This document shows, piece by piece, positions 7,130-13,651 of a stretch of 25,584 nt of DNA (position 1 is its first letter; every line of letters begins with the position of its first letter). Origin of the DNA: an uncultured Eubacteriales bacterium (lineage in GTDB: Bacteria; Bacillota; Clostridia; Oscillospirales; Oscillospiraceae); the NCBI GenBank assembly GCA_900556935.1, contig USQL01000025.1, positions 1 through 25,584 of the forward strand, given 5' to 3'. Below the pieces are notes generated by a model, which saw only the letters and a program-made list of their open reading frames with translations, made no database searches and had not been told where the DNA came from. The position numbers and the translations under genes are program-made.

Positions 7130-8491
7130 TTAGTCCGCCCGGTGACGGGAAGGGCGAAGGAGAAGATTCCGTTCCTCCAGGGCCCAGCCCAGCAGATATC
7201 CCGCGCTCAGCAGGAACAGGCCGCCCAGGGTGGTGTCGCAGAAGGGATATTTTTCCACCAGCGAGATGGGGAGCCAGCACAGAGTCATCAGGCTCACGCA
7301 GATTTTCCAGCCGTCGGCGCTTCGGAAGGCCACGTAGAGGCCGCAAATCAGGACCTCCAGGGCGATGGCAATCGCCGCCAGCATGGCGGGCAGACCCCAG
7401 CGCAGGCCGATTTCCAGGTAGGAATTGTGGGCGTGGGGGACGATTTTCAGCACCGCGGACACGTCCTCCGTGCCGAACAGCAGCAGCTTCCAGTCCGATT
7501 TCATGGCCTGCAGGGCGTTGCCCCAGATGGTGGACCGGCTGTTCATGGTTTTGAGATCCTGCAAAAGGTCTCCCTGGCCGGAACCGGCCCCCTGGACTGT
7601 GCCGTTGTCGTCCACATACATCCCGTTGCTCATCTCCCGCTCGCCGGAGAGATACTCCTGGTTCATACGGCTGTTGTTCCACTTGAAGAGCCCTTCCATT
7701 CCGGCGAGAATCACCGCTGCCAGTGCCAGAACAATGAGCAGCTGCTTCCAGAATTTCCCGCCCCGCTGCTTGAGCACCGCCAGCAGCAGAACCCCGCCGC
7801 CGTATCCGGCGGTTACCAGCATAACCATTCTTCCGTGGGTCAGGACGATGAAAACGGCCTGCATCGCCGCCAGCGCCAGCAGCAGCGCCCGGAGCCATTT
7901 CTTTTGGGTCAGGAAGCAGAAGCCGACGCAGATGGCCAGGGCCATAAAGTACATGGTGGCCGTAATGTTGGGATGCCAGAGAATGCTGAGCCGACTTCCG
8001 GACCAGCTGGCCACGGCCTCCAGCGCCCGGGGCACCCGATCCAGAATCCGGAGCACCGTCAGCGCGTCCAGCCACACCACCGCCGCCAGGGTCAGCCCGG
8101 CCCCAACCTTCAGGGCCGTCTGCTTTTCCTCGTCCCGGCAGCAGGCGGCCAGGGGGAACAGCAGCAGATACCGGCTGAGCATCAGCCCCGGACCCTGAAC
8201 CTGGTAGCCAAACAGGAACACATGGGCGTAGCGGATGAATTCAATCCAGGCGGCCATGGCAATGGCCAGGGCCAGATGCCACCCCGCCGCCTTGGTTTTG
8301 GGAAGCAGCAGCGCGCAGGCGGCAAAGGCCACGGAAAGCACTGTCAGGCAGGGGTCCGCCCACTGCCGGAACCAGGTCAGGGAAGCATCCCCCGCCGCAA
8401 TGGCCGTGCAGTGGATGAGCATGGCAAGGCAGCCGCACAGCAGCGCCAGCTTTCCCAACAGACGCTGCTTCTCGGGTTTGATTTCCGCCAT
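7130..8491 (-). CDS. O-antigen ligase/polymerase-like membrane protein (Wzy_C family)
   Basis: A 453-aa polytopic membrane protein with about 11-12 hydrophobic helices. It carries the O-antigen ligase/polymerase signature: a large extracytoplasmic loop (about 270-350), then SRSTIWGNALQAM at 318-330 and PHAHNSYLEIGLRWGLP at 352-368, the conserved H-x-H-N segment of the Wzy_C domain. Such proteins polymerise or attach polysaccharide or glycan units on the outer face of the membrane; in a Gram-positive this would be capsule, exopolysaccharide or teichoic-like polymer. It is third in an operon after the SDR and rpiB, starting 3 nt after the rpiB stop, with GGGAG just upstream. No glycosyltransferases adjoin it, so the polymer is unknown. 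Confidence 0.85.
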   Translation of the reverse strand: MAEIKPEKQRLLGKLALLCGCLAMLIHCTAIAAGDASLTWFRQWADPCLTVLSVAFAACALLLPKTKAAGWHLALAIAMAAWIEFIRYAHVFLFGYQVQGPGLMLSRYLLLFPLAACCRDEEKQTALKVGAGLTLAAVVWLDALTVLRILDRVPRALEAVASWSGSRLSILWHPNITATMYFMALAICVGFCFLTQKKWLRALLLALAAMQAVFIVLTHGRMVMLVTAGYGGGVLLLAVLKQRGGKFWKQLLIVLALAAVILAGMEGLFKWNNSRMNQEYLSGEREMSNGMYVDDNGTVQGAGSGQGDLLQDLKTMNSRSTIWGNALQAMKSDWKLLLFGTEDVSAVLKIVPHAHNSYLEIGLRWGLPAMLAAIAIALEVLICGLYVAFRSADGWKICVSLMTLCWLPISLVEKYPFCDTTLGGLFLLSAGYLLGWALEERNLLLRPSRHRAD

Positions 8492-8494
8492 GGC

Positions 8495-8938
8495 TTACTC
8501 CCGCTCCAGCGCCATGACCTTATCGATGCGCTTTTGGTGCCGCGCTTCCCCGGAGAAGGGGGTGGACAGCCAGGTATCTACGATTTCCAGCGCCAGATTC
8601 TCGCCCACAATTCCGGCACCCAGGGCCATCATATTGGTGTCGTTGTGCAGCCTCGTCATTTTCGCGGACAGAACGTCGCTCAGAAGGGCGCAGCGGATGC
8701 CCTTGACCTTGTTGGCGGTGATGGACACGCCAATTCCGGTGGTGCACAGAACAATGCCCTTGTCACATTCCCCGCCGGCCACGGCCCGGGCGGCCTTCGC
8801 GGCAAAGTCCGGGTAGTCGCAGCTCTCGGGGCCGTTGGTGCCGAAGTCCTCCACCTGGAAGCCCTGCTTGCGCAGATGGTCTGCCACCTTGTTTTTCAGT
8901 AGGTACGCGCCATGGTCACAGGCAATGGCAATTTTCAT
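8495..8938 (-). CDS. rpiB: Ribose 5-phosphate isomerase B / RpiB-LacAB family sugar isomerase
   Basis: The 147-aa product matches RpiB in length and motifs: IAIACDHGAYLLK at the N-terminus (phosphate and sugar site), DFGTNGPES, then IVLCTTGIGVSITANKVKGI with the catalytic-base Cys at residue 65, and RLHNDTNMMALGAG. The enzyme interconverts ribose 5-phosphate and ribulose 5-phosphate in the non-oxidative pentose phosphate pathway. The common motif CGTGIG is CTTGIG here, a small departure; related family members act on allose or galactose 6-phosphates, so exact substrate is inferred. AGGAGG 8 nt upstream of the ATG overlaps the stop codon of the preceding SDR gene. Confidence 0.92.
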   Translation of the reverse strand: MKIAIACDHGAYLLKNKVADHLRKQGFQVEDFGTNGPESCDYPDFAAKAARAVAGGECDKGIVLCTTGIGVSITANKVKGIRCALLSDVLSAKMTRLHNDTNMMALGAGIVGENLALEIVDTWLSTPFSGEARHQKRIDKVMALERE

Positions 8939-8951
8939 TCTTTATATCCTC

Positions 8952-9650
8952 CTAAATTGCAAATCCTCCGTCCACGTTCAGCACATGTCCGGTAATAAAC
9001 TCCGCCCTCGCCAAATATTCCATGGCCCGGGCCACATCCTCGGGGGTGCCGTTTCTGCCCAGGGGGGCTTCCCCGGCAAGCTCGTCCAGCACGGCTTGGT
9101 CCACGCTGGCGCACATATCCGTTAAGATTACCCCGGGGGCTACGCAGTTGACCCGAATCCCGCTGGGGCCCAGCTCTTTCGCCAGGGCCTTGGTCAGGGC
9201 GATAACCGCCCCCTTGGTGGCGGAATAGGCGCTTTCACAGCTGGAGCCCACCCGCCCCCACATGCTGGAGACGGTGACGATGCTGCCCCGCTGCTTGGCA
9301 AGAAAGAAGGGCATGGCGGCGTTGACGCAGTGGAAAATACCCTTGACGTTCACATCAAAAATCCGGTCCCACTGGGCCTCCTCCATGGACTGCATCAGCC
9401 CGTAATAGCAGATGCCCGCGTTGCAGATTAAAATATCCACATCCCCGATTTCCCGGAAGGCGCGGTGGACCGCCTCGCCGTCGGCCACGTCGCACCGGAT
9501 GCCCCGGGCACCGGTGGCCTGCTCCACCTGAGCGGCGGCGGCATCGTTTTTTTCATACAGGAAAAAGACCCTGTGGCCCTTCTCCGCGAACAATTCCACC
9601 GCGGCCCGCCCGATGCCCCGGGAGCCGCCGGTGATGACAACTGTTGACAT
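8952..9650 (-). CDS. Short-chain dehydrogenase/reductase (FabG-like)
   Basis: A 232-aa classical SDR. It has the glycine-rich cofactor motif TGGSRGIG at residues 7-14, NAG at 77-79, catalytic S129, Y142 and K146 (AYSATK), and the C-terminal TGHVLNVDGGFAI. This pattern is closest to 3-oxoacyl-[acyl carrier protein] reductases, which reduce beta-ketoacyl-ACP with NADPH. No fatty-acid synthesis genes adjoin it; the neighbours rpiB and the O-antigen-ligase-like gene suggest it may instead act on a sugar or other small molecule. Substrate is therefore left open. ATG at 9650 has GAGGG about 7 nt upstream. It is first in its operon, about 50 nt after the yabR stop. Confidence 0.88.
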   Translation of the reverse strand: MSTVVITGGSRGIGRAAVELFAEKGHRVFFLYEKNDAAAAQVEQATGARGIRCDVADGEAVHRAFREIGDVDILICNAGICYYGLMQSMEEAQWDRIFDVNVKGIFHCVNAAMPFFLAKQRGSIVTVSSMWGRVGSSCESAYSATKGAVIALTKALAKELGPSGIRVNCVAPGVILTDMCASVDQAVLDELAGEAPLGRNGTPEDVARAMEYLARAEFITGHVLNVDGGFAI

Positions 9651-9672
9651 TCGTTTCCCTCAATACCAGGAA

Positions 9673-9692
9673 GGGGCGGCCGGAGCCACCCC
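9673..9692. terminator. Weak hairpin between yabR and the SDR gene
   Basis: GGGGCGGC (9673-9680) and GCCACCCC (9685-9692) form an 8-bp stem with one wobble and a 4-nt loop. On the minus strand only TTCC follows, so termination after yabR would be partial at best; it could separate or process the two gene groups. Confidence 0.4.
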
Positions 9693-9700
9693 TAAAAATT

Positions 9701-10147
9701 TTATCTTCTTCTGCTCTTGGTCCGGTGGTCGGAATACTGCCGGATGGAAGAGATTTTGCTGTCAGACTCGGACATGAATGCCTTCAGCTTCTCTTCAAAC
9801 AGCTGGTCCGCCGTTTTGGGGGCCGCGGGCTGCTGAGGGGCATTCCGGGGTGCGCGGTTGGGTGCGCCCTCCCGGCGCTGGCCGCCCCGGTATTCCCGAT
9901 TCTCCCGCTGAGGCTTGGGCTCCAGACGCTTGATGGACAGGTTGATTTTGCCATTGTCCGTACCAATGACCATAACCTTTACATCCTGTCCCTCGGTCAG
10001 GTGCTGGCGGATGTCGCTGACGTAGGCGTTTGCCACCTCCGAAATATGTACCATTCCGGTCTTATTTTCCGGCAGGGCAATAAACGCGCCAAAATTGGTG
10101 ATCGATTTGACTTTTCCCTCTAAAACGGCTCCGACGGTTAACTCCAT
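9701..10147 (-). CDS. yabR: S1-domain RNA-binding protein (YabR-like)
   Basis: A 148-aa protein with one S1 (OB-fold) RNA-binding domain at about 1-75 (VGAVLEGKVKSITNFGAFIAL, then GMVHISEVANAYV and GQDVKVMVIG, each characteristic). A low-complexity stretch rich in Arg, Gln, Pro and Asn follows (about 78-110), and a short helical, basic C-terminus. Bacillus yabR directly follows divIC, as here. S1 proteins of this kind associate with RNA or ribosomes; the precise role is unsettled. I chose the ATG at 10147; GGAGG lies 13 nt upstream, a rather long spacing, and a longer reading from 10198 would overlap divIC with no ribosome site. Last gene of the yabP operon. Confidence 0.88.
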   Translation of the reverse strand: MELTVGAVLEGKVKSITNFGAFIALPENKTGMVHISEVANAYVSDIRQHLTEGQDVKVMVIGTDNGKINLSIKRLEPKPQRENREYRGGQRREGAPNRAPRNAPQQPAAPKTADQLFEEKLKAFMSESDSKISSIRQYSDHRTKSRRR

Positions 10148-10175
10148 AGATGCTATGTTTCCTCCAAACAGTTTG

Positions 10176-10493
10176 TCAATTCGTTTCGTTCGGCACAATC
10201 AGCACGGTATCCGGGCTGACAAGGCCCAGCTCCTGCTTTGCCATCTCCCGGATGGCATCGTCGGAGGTCATGTCCTCCAGCCGTTCCGAAAGCTTCCGGT
10301 TGGCTCCCTCTGTCTGGGCGGCCTGGGTCTGCAAATCCCGGGTCTGGGCCTGGATGCTGATACGCACCCAGCTCAGGGCCGCCAGGGCCAGCGCAGAGAA
10401 CACCAGCAGGGTGATAATCAGTATTTTCAGAAGCGGCGTGCTTTTCTTCCAGACAATCCGGGCGTTTCCGATTTTTACTGTTGATTCTGTCAT
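10176..10493 (-). CDS. divIC: Septum formation initiator DivIC/FtsB-like
   Basis: A 105-aa bitopic membrane protein: short cytoplasmic N-terminus, transmembrane helix at about 22-44 (LLKILIITLLVFSALALAAL), then an extracellular coiled coil (about 46-75) and the ending ELGLVSPDTVLIVP typical of DivIC/FtsB. It belongs to the division subcomplex with FtsL and DivIB that licenses septal peptidoglycan synthesis. The ATG at 10493 has GGAGG 8 nt upstream; longer readings up to 10649 would overlap yabQ and lack a ribosome site. Position between yabQ and yabR is conserved with Bacillus, which supports the assignment despite a short, variable sequence. Confidence 0.9.
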   Translation of the reverse strand: MTESTVKIGNARIVWKKSTPLLKILIITLLVFSALALAALSWVRISIQAQTRDLQTQAAQTEGANRKLSERLEDMTSDDAIREMAKQELGLVSPDTVLIVPNETN

Positions 10494-10498
10494 TGGTG

Positions 10499-10927
10499 TT
10501 ACCTCCGAGGGGACGACTTGGGTTCCGAGCGATTCTTCCGTCCTATTGTAACCCATTTTCCGGCAGATGCAAACACATTTTTTGCGGATTTGAAAAATTT
10601 TTTCCAAAATGCCGAAACTGTCCCCCAGAATCTGCTCAAAATGGACCAAAAGCCATAAAACACCGGCGCCAGAAGTCTGCCCAGGGTCATTTCCTCACCG
10701 ATTCCCCCCAGGGCCGCCGCCCCCAGACAGGCGGGCCGCAGGTCGCCGCCGCAGACAGCGAAGGAAAGGCGGCACAGTCCCCCGGCCAGGGCCAGCAGAA
10801 AAAGGAAGTCACATAAATTCCGCCGCCGTTTCCCCAGAGGCCGCAGGAAGCCCCAGAGCACCCCCAAAAGACCGCCCAGGGCCGCACCCGCCAGAAGCTC
10901 CCGCAGAGCCTCCCCCGGGGCAATCAC
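10499..10927 (-). CDS. yabQ: Spore cortex biosynthesis protein YabQ
   Basis: A 142-aa membrane protein, shorter than the Bacillus homologue. N-terminal hydrophobic segments (ELLAGAALGGLLGVLWGFLRPLG, a basic loop, then LCDFLFLLALAGGLCRLSFAV) match the YabQ pattern, as does the basic C-terminal tail. In Bacillus YabQ is needed for spore cortex formation and is made in the mother cell under sigma-E. It starts with GTG overlapping the yabP stop (GTGA), and its stop lies 5 nt before the divIC ATG, so the divIC ribosome site is inside its 3' end. Sequence is divergent; conserved order carries much of the call. Confidence 0.85.
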   Translation of the reverse strand: MIAPGEALRELLAGAALGGLLGVLWGFLRPLGKRRRNLCDFLFLLALAGGLCRLSFAVCGGDLRPACLGAAALGGIGEEMTLGRLLAPVFYGFWSILSRFWGTVSAFWKKFFKSAKNVFASAGKWVTIGRKNRSEPKSSPRR

Positions 10928-11181
10928 CCGAGAATCCTCCGCAGCCAGCCGCCGGTTTTGGGCTCCTGGTAGCTCAGGGCGCTGACGTTTCCCTCAATCG
11001 TCACGCTTCCCCCCTCCACACTGAGCTCCTTTAGCTGCAGCTCCTCTCCCAGCACTGTGAGCAGCCCCATCTCGGTCTGCAGCACCACTGCCGTATCCTC
11101 AAACCGCATAACCTCCGTAACCCCCGTCACCCGCAAACTTTTCCGCTCCACCAAATGCAGCCCATGCTCCTGCTGAACCAT
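10924..11181 (-). CDS. yabP: Sporulation protein YabP
   Basis: An 85-aa soluble protein matching YabP across its length: HLVERKSLRVTGVTEVMRF, then a beta-rich core (LQTEMGLLTVLGEELQLKEL, SVEGGSVTIEGNVSALSY) and a basic end GWLRRILG. YabP and YabQ are mother-cell sporulation proteins in Bacillus; YabP is related to the YqfC family. I start it at the ATG at 11181; GGAG lies very close upstream (2 nt) with further G-rich sequence before it. A longer reading to 11259 would run through the sigma-E-type promoter and adds nothing family-like. First gene of yabP-yabQ-divIC-yabR. Confidence 0.92.
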   Translation of the reverse strand: MVQQEHGLHLVERKSLRVTGVTEVMRFEDTAVVLQTEMGLLTVLGEELQLKELSVEGGSVTIEGNVSALSYQEPKTGGWLRRILG

Positions 11182-11214
11182 CTCTCCACCCCCGCTTCCT
11201 GTCGGCCTGCTTGC

Positions 11215-11243
11215 ATTGTATGCCCGGCGTGCGGGGGGTATGC
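11215..11243 (-). promoter_or_regulatory. Candidate sigma-E promoter of yabP
   Basis: On the minus strand GCATACC (plus 11237-11243) is followed after 14 bp by CATACAAT (plus 11215-11222). The -10 element matches the sigma-E consensus exactly and the spacing is right; the -35 keeps GCATA. The leader to the yabP ATG would be about 27 nt. This agrees with mother-cell expression of yabP in Bacillus. Confidence 0.68.
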
Positions 11244-11331
11244 GGAGAATGAAAAGCAAAAGTGCGAAGCGAACTTCAAAAATAGTGGGGAACTATGCCG
11301 AAATTTCCAGAATCTTCTACCCCAATTAGAC

Positions 11332-11360
11332 TTGAAATGCACTTTTAAGTGTGTTATTAT
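11332..11360 (+). promoter_or_regulatory. Sigma-A-type promoter of the ATPase-TOPRIM module
   Basis: TTGAAA at 11332-11337 and TATTAT at 11355-11360 are exactly 17 bp apart. It is divergent from the yabP sigma-E-type promoter, about 90 bp away. The last three bases of the -10 lie inside the palindrome at 11358-11384, so a bound protein would block initiation. Confidence 0.72.
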
Positions 11361-11384
11361 TAGTTCGTAAAATACGAACTAATA
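11358..11384. promoter_or_regulatory. Perfect 12-bp palindrome over -10/start site (operator candidate)
   Basis: TATTAGTTCGTA (11358-11369) and TACGAACTAATA (11373-11384) are exact reverse complements around AAA. The palindrome covers the end of the -10, the expected transcription start and runs up to the AGGAG ribosome site (11384-11388). It could be a repressor operator or, as RNA, a 5' hairpin that hides the ribosome site. It is not a LexA/DinR box, which has GAAC-N4-GTTC in the opposite order. Confidence 0.7.
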
Positions 11385-11395
11385 GGAGCGGTGGC

Positions 11396-12499
11396 ATGGT
11401 TATCCTGGACCTTTCATTGGATGGCGTTTACGGATTTGATGATTTTCATATGAACCTTACCTATCCAAAGAAAATTGTGAATTCGATTATTGAAGAGGAA
11501 CATCTGGAAGGAAGAGAGCGCTTTCGATACAAAAAAGCAGTGATTTTGATGGGCGCGAACGCCACCGGAAAAACAAGTCTGGGAAAAGCGCTGATTCGGA
11601 TTTTTGATTATATGGCGAACGGAAACCCGTTTCCGCTGTGTGAGATGGTATCCGGTGAAAAAGGCTCGTTCTCCATTGATTTTGTAAATGGGGAATACCG
11701 GCTGCAGCGGCTCTCCGCGGTGATTGTTCCAAAGCAAGCTGAGGTTACGATTCAGTACTGCGACGCGGAAATCGGACTTTTGGACACCTATGAGAAGTGC
11801 GCCGCCAAGCTGAAAGATCGAACGGCGGAAGCGACGAAAAATGCGGCATCTTTGAAAAAGCTGGTTGGAGAGATTCACACCCGGTTTGCGTATCCGGAAA
11901 TCGAGAAAACGCTGAAACTAACCGGAGCCAACAAAGCGATTCTGCTTAAAACACTTCACGCGGTTATCGGCACGCTTGATCCGACCCTGCAAAATATAAG
12001 CCTATCGAAGGATTTAAAGGATACGTTTATCATTCGCCGCGGCGATACGGAAATCATTATTCAGGATGGCAAACTCCTGAATCGGGATATCCTTTCCAGC
12101 GGAACCGCGGAAGGTATTGATGTGGCAATGTTTCTTGCCGCTATGATTGCAAGAGAGAGCTCTTTTTACTACTGTGACGAGCATTTCTCTTATATCCAAA
12201 GCGATATTGAGAAGCGCATTTTCGGCATCATGCTGGATCGCCTCGGCGCAAATGAGCAGCTGATTTTTACTACGCACAATACGGATATGCTGGACCTGAA
12301 TCTTCCGAAGCATAGCTATCTATTTTTGCGGAAACAGTTGGAGGACGGTGCCTATAAGGTTTCTGCAATTTCGGCCTCCGATGTTCTGAAACGGAATACA
12401 GATTCAATCCGGAATGCCGTTGAAAATGATGTATTTGCCTCACTGCCGCAGGATTCTCTCCTGGATGCGCTTGAAATGGGGTGGGCAAATGAACAATAA
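11396..12499 (+). CDS. AAA-15/OLD-like ATPase, putative defence-module sensor
   Basis: A 367-aa SMC/ABC-type ATPase. Walker A is GANATGKTS at 53-61, an ABC-signature-like LSSGTAEG at 233-240, Walker B with catalytic acid SFYYCDEHF at 256-264 (D261, E262), and H-loop FTTHNTDMLD at 291-300. The insert between Walker A and signature (about 125-195) looks helical and is short, without a zinc hook. This is the AAA-15 architecture of OLD nucleases, AriA of PARIS and AbiLi/RloA, but there is no TOPRIM domain fused to it; that is on the next gene, whose start overlaps this stop by 11 nt. ATG at 11396 has AGGAG at 7 nt. Codon use and GC are visibly lower than in neighbours, pointing to acquisition. 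Specific system unassigned. Confidence 0.8.
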   Translation: MVILDLSLDGVYGFDDFHMNLTYPKKIVNSIIEEEHLEGRERFRYKKAVILMGANATGKTSLGKALIRIFDYMANGNPFPLCEMVSGEKGSFSIDFVNGEYRLQRLSAVIVPKQAEVTIQYCDAEIGLLDTYEKCAAKLKDRTAEATKNAASLKKLVGEIHTRFAYPEIEKTLKLTGANKAILLKTLHAVIGTLDPTLQNISLSKDLKDTFIIRRGDTEIIIQDGKLLNRDILSSGTAEGIDVAMFLAAMIARESSFYYCDEHFSYIQSDIEKRIFGIMLDRLGANEQLIFTTHNTDMLDLNLPKHSYLFLRKQLEDGAYKVSAISASDVLKRNTDSIRNAVENDVFASLPQDSLLDALEMGWANEQ

Positions 12500-12998
12500 G
12501 TGCGTTTATTATGTGGAAGGCCCCTGTGAGCAGCAGCTGATTGCGGCGTTGAAAGAGAGCCCGTCCAGACTGATACCAGGCAAGGTAAAGGTCTACAACG
12601 TCGTTCAGAATCTGATTCCCAAATCCCAGATGCTATCTATTCAGGCGGGTACCACAGTTGTGCTGGTATTTGATACGGATGTTGCGCAAACAGCCATTCT
12701 AAAAAAGAATCTCGAGCTTTTGAATCGATATTGCGGAAAGCTGCGCATGGTTTTCCTCCCACAGGTTTTGAATTTGGAGGATGAACTGGTACGTTGTACA
12801 GACGTAAAAAACGCTGCTGACCTAACCCAAAGCAAGGGTATTCGAAATTTTAAAACAGACTTCTGCAAGCTGAAACCGAAAGAGTGCAGAGCCGTACTGG
12901 AGCGGCACAGGCTAAATATGGAACGGCTTTGGGCAGCAAAGGCCCCGGAAGCATTTTCATTTGCGGAAAGCAACAGTGCTTCCATAAAGCAGGCTTAA
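12489..12998 (+). CDS. Small TOPRIM-domain protein, putative nuclease effector
   Basis: A 169-aa protein with the TOPRIM metal-site pattern: conserved Glu in YYVEGPCEQQLI (E10) followed by D-x-D in VVLVFDTDV (D62, D64), each at the end of a hydrophobic strand. An acidic NLEDELVR follows at 95-102, where OLD-type TOPRIM domains keep further conserved residues, and then SKGIRNFKTDFCKL. TOPRIM domains in this context cut DNA or RNA with divalent metal. With the upstream ATPase it forms a two-gene set like AriA-AriB or RloA-RloB, but it is much shorter than AriB and does not read like RloB. The ATG at 12489 overlaps the ATPase end, so translation is coupled. Lower GC than flanks. A non-nucleolytic role cannot be excluded. 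Confidence 0.75.
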   Translation: MNNKCVYYVEGPCEQQLIAALKESPSRLIPGKVKVYNVVQNLIPKSQMLSIQAGTTVVLVFDTDVAQTAILKKNLELLNRYCGKLRMVFLPQVLNLEDELVRCTDVKNAADLTQSKGIRNFKTDFCKLKPKECRAVLERHRLNMERLWAAKAPEAFSFAESNSASIKQA

Positions 12999-13007
12999 AA
13001 AGCCGCC

Positions 13008-13046
13008 AAGGAGTACCCCGGCATATGGGGTGCTCCTTCGTTTTTT
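13008..13046 (+). terminator. Rho-independent terminator of the ATPase-TOPRIM module
   Basis: AAGGAGTACCCC (13008-13019) pairs with GGGGTGCTCCTT (13027-13038), one wobble, across a 7-nt loop, and TTTTTT follows at 13041-13046. It lies 10 nt after the TOPRIM stop and 10 nt before the next promoter, so the module is a closed transcription unit. Confidence 0.9.
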
Positions 13047-13055
13047 CAGAACCAT

Positions 13056-13084
13056 TTGACATGGGCCTAAAAAAGGGGTATCAT
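13056..13084 (+). promoter_or_regulatory. Sigma-A-type promoter of the DUF308-to-wzx operon
   Basis: TTGACA (13056-13061), a consensus -35, and TATCAT (13079-13084) are 17 bp apart. The leader to the ATG at 13115 is about 25 nt. Confidence 0.8.
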
Positions 13085-13114
13085 ACAATTAATAAGAGGA
13101 AGGGCGGGAACGCT

Positions 13115-13651
13115 ATGAAAAAAACGGAGTTCACCACGTTGGTAAAATTACTGATTACCCCGGTGCTGATGATTGTGCTGGGCATTGCCCTGGTCGTCCG
13201 GCCGGATTCTGCCTCCGCGCTGGTGGGCAAAATTTTGGGCTGGGTGCTGATTCTTCTGGGGGGCGGGCTGCTGATGGAATCCCTGATTGTGAAGGATTTG
13301 ACCACGGGCCGGATTCTCTTCTGCGTGGTGACCCTGGCCCTGGGGCTGTGGCTGGTTCGGAATCCCCTGCGTCTGGCAGCCGCTCTGGGCCGGATCGCGG
13401 GGCTATTGATTCTTGTCCGGGCGGTGCGGGACATCGCCAACGCCGCCCGCTGGAAGTGCGGGATGAAATACGCCCTGATTTCCGCAATCGTGGGCGCGCT
13501 GCTCATTGTCCTGCCTATGACCACCTCCCGGGCGGTATGGGTTATTTTGGGCATCCTGGTCGTGGTGCTTGGGGTGCTCATTGCCGTTGACCGGGTGAAG
13601 CTTGGCAAGCTCCTGCCCTCCGGGGACGACAACATTATTGATGCCCAATGA
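13115..13651 (+). CDS. DUF308 / HdeD-like integral membrane protein
   Basis: A 178-aa protein with about six transmembrane helices arranged in pairs (LLITPVLMIVLGIALVV, then ILGWVLILLGGGLLM, later IAGLLILVRAV and ALISAIVGALLIVLP and AVWVILGILVVVLGVLIAV), the repeat layout of DUF308/HdeD. HdeD is linked to acid resistance in Escherichia coli, but clostridial relatives are mostly uncharacterised, so no function is assigned. The short tail KLLPSGDDNIIDAQ is cytoplasmic by the positive-inside rule at best. ATG at 13115 follows a purine-rich GGGCGGGAACGCT rather than a classic site. Its stop overlaps the next start (ATGA). First gene of a five-gene operon. Confidence 0.8.
   Translation: MKKTEFTTLVKLLITPVLMIVLGIALVVRPDSASALVGKILGWVLILLGGGLLMESLIVKDLTTGRILFCVVTLALGLWLVRNPLRLAAALGRIAGLLILVRAVRDIANAARWKCGMKYALISAIVGALLIVLPMTTSRAVWVILGILVVVLGVLIAVDRVKLGKLLPSGDDNIIDAQ

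Noticed and set aside
7142..8902. 586-codon open frame on the plus strand across the ligase and rpiB genes
   Set aside because: Its product is a low-complexity Gln/His/Gly-rich string with no motif; it is the mirror of two well-supported minus-strand genes and reflects GC-rich codon use.
11358..11384. LexA/DinR box upstream of the ATPase gene
   Set aside because: The palindrome has GTTC first and GAAC second with 9 bases between; the Firmicutes LexA site is GAAC-N4-GTTC, so the match is only superficial.
11396..12998. Straight assignment to PARIS (AriA-AriB), Gabija or AbiL/RloAB
   Set aside because: The ATPase-TOPRIM logic fits, but protein lengths and the text around the TOPRIM motifs do not match what I know of these families; no UvrD-like helicase (GajB) is present.
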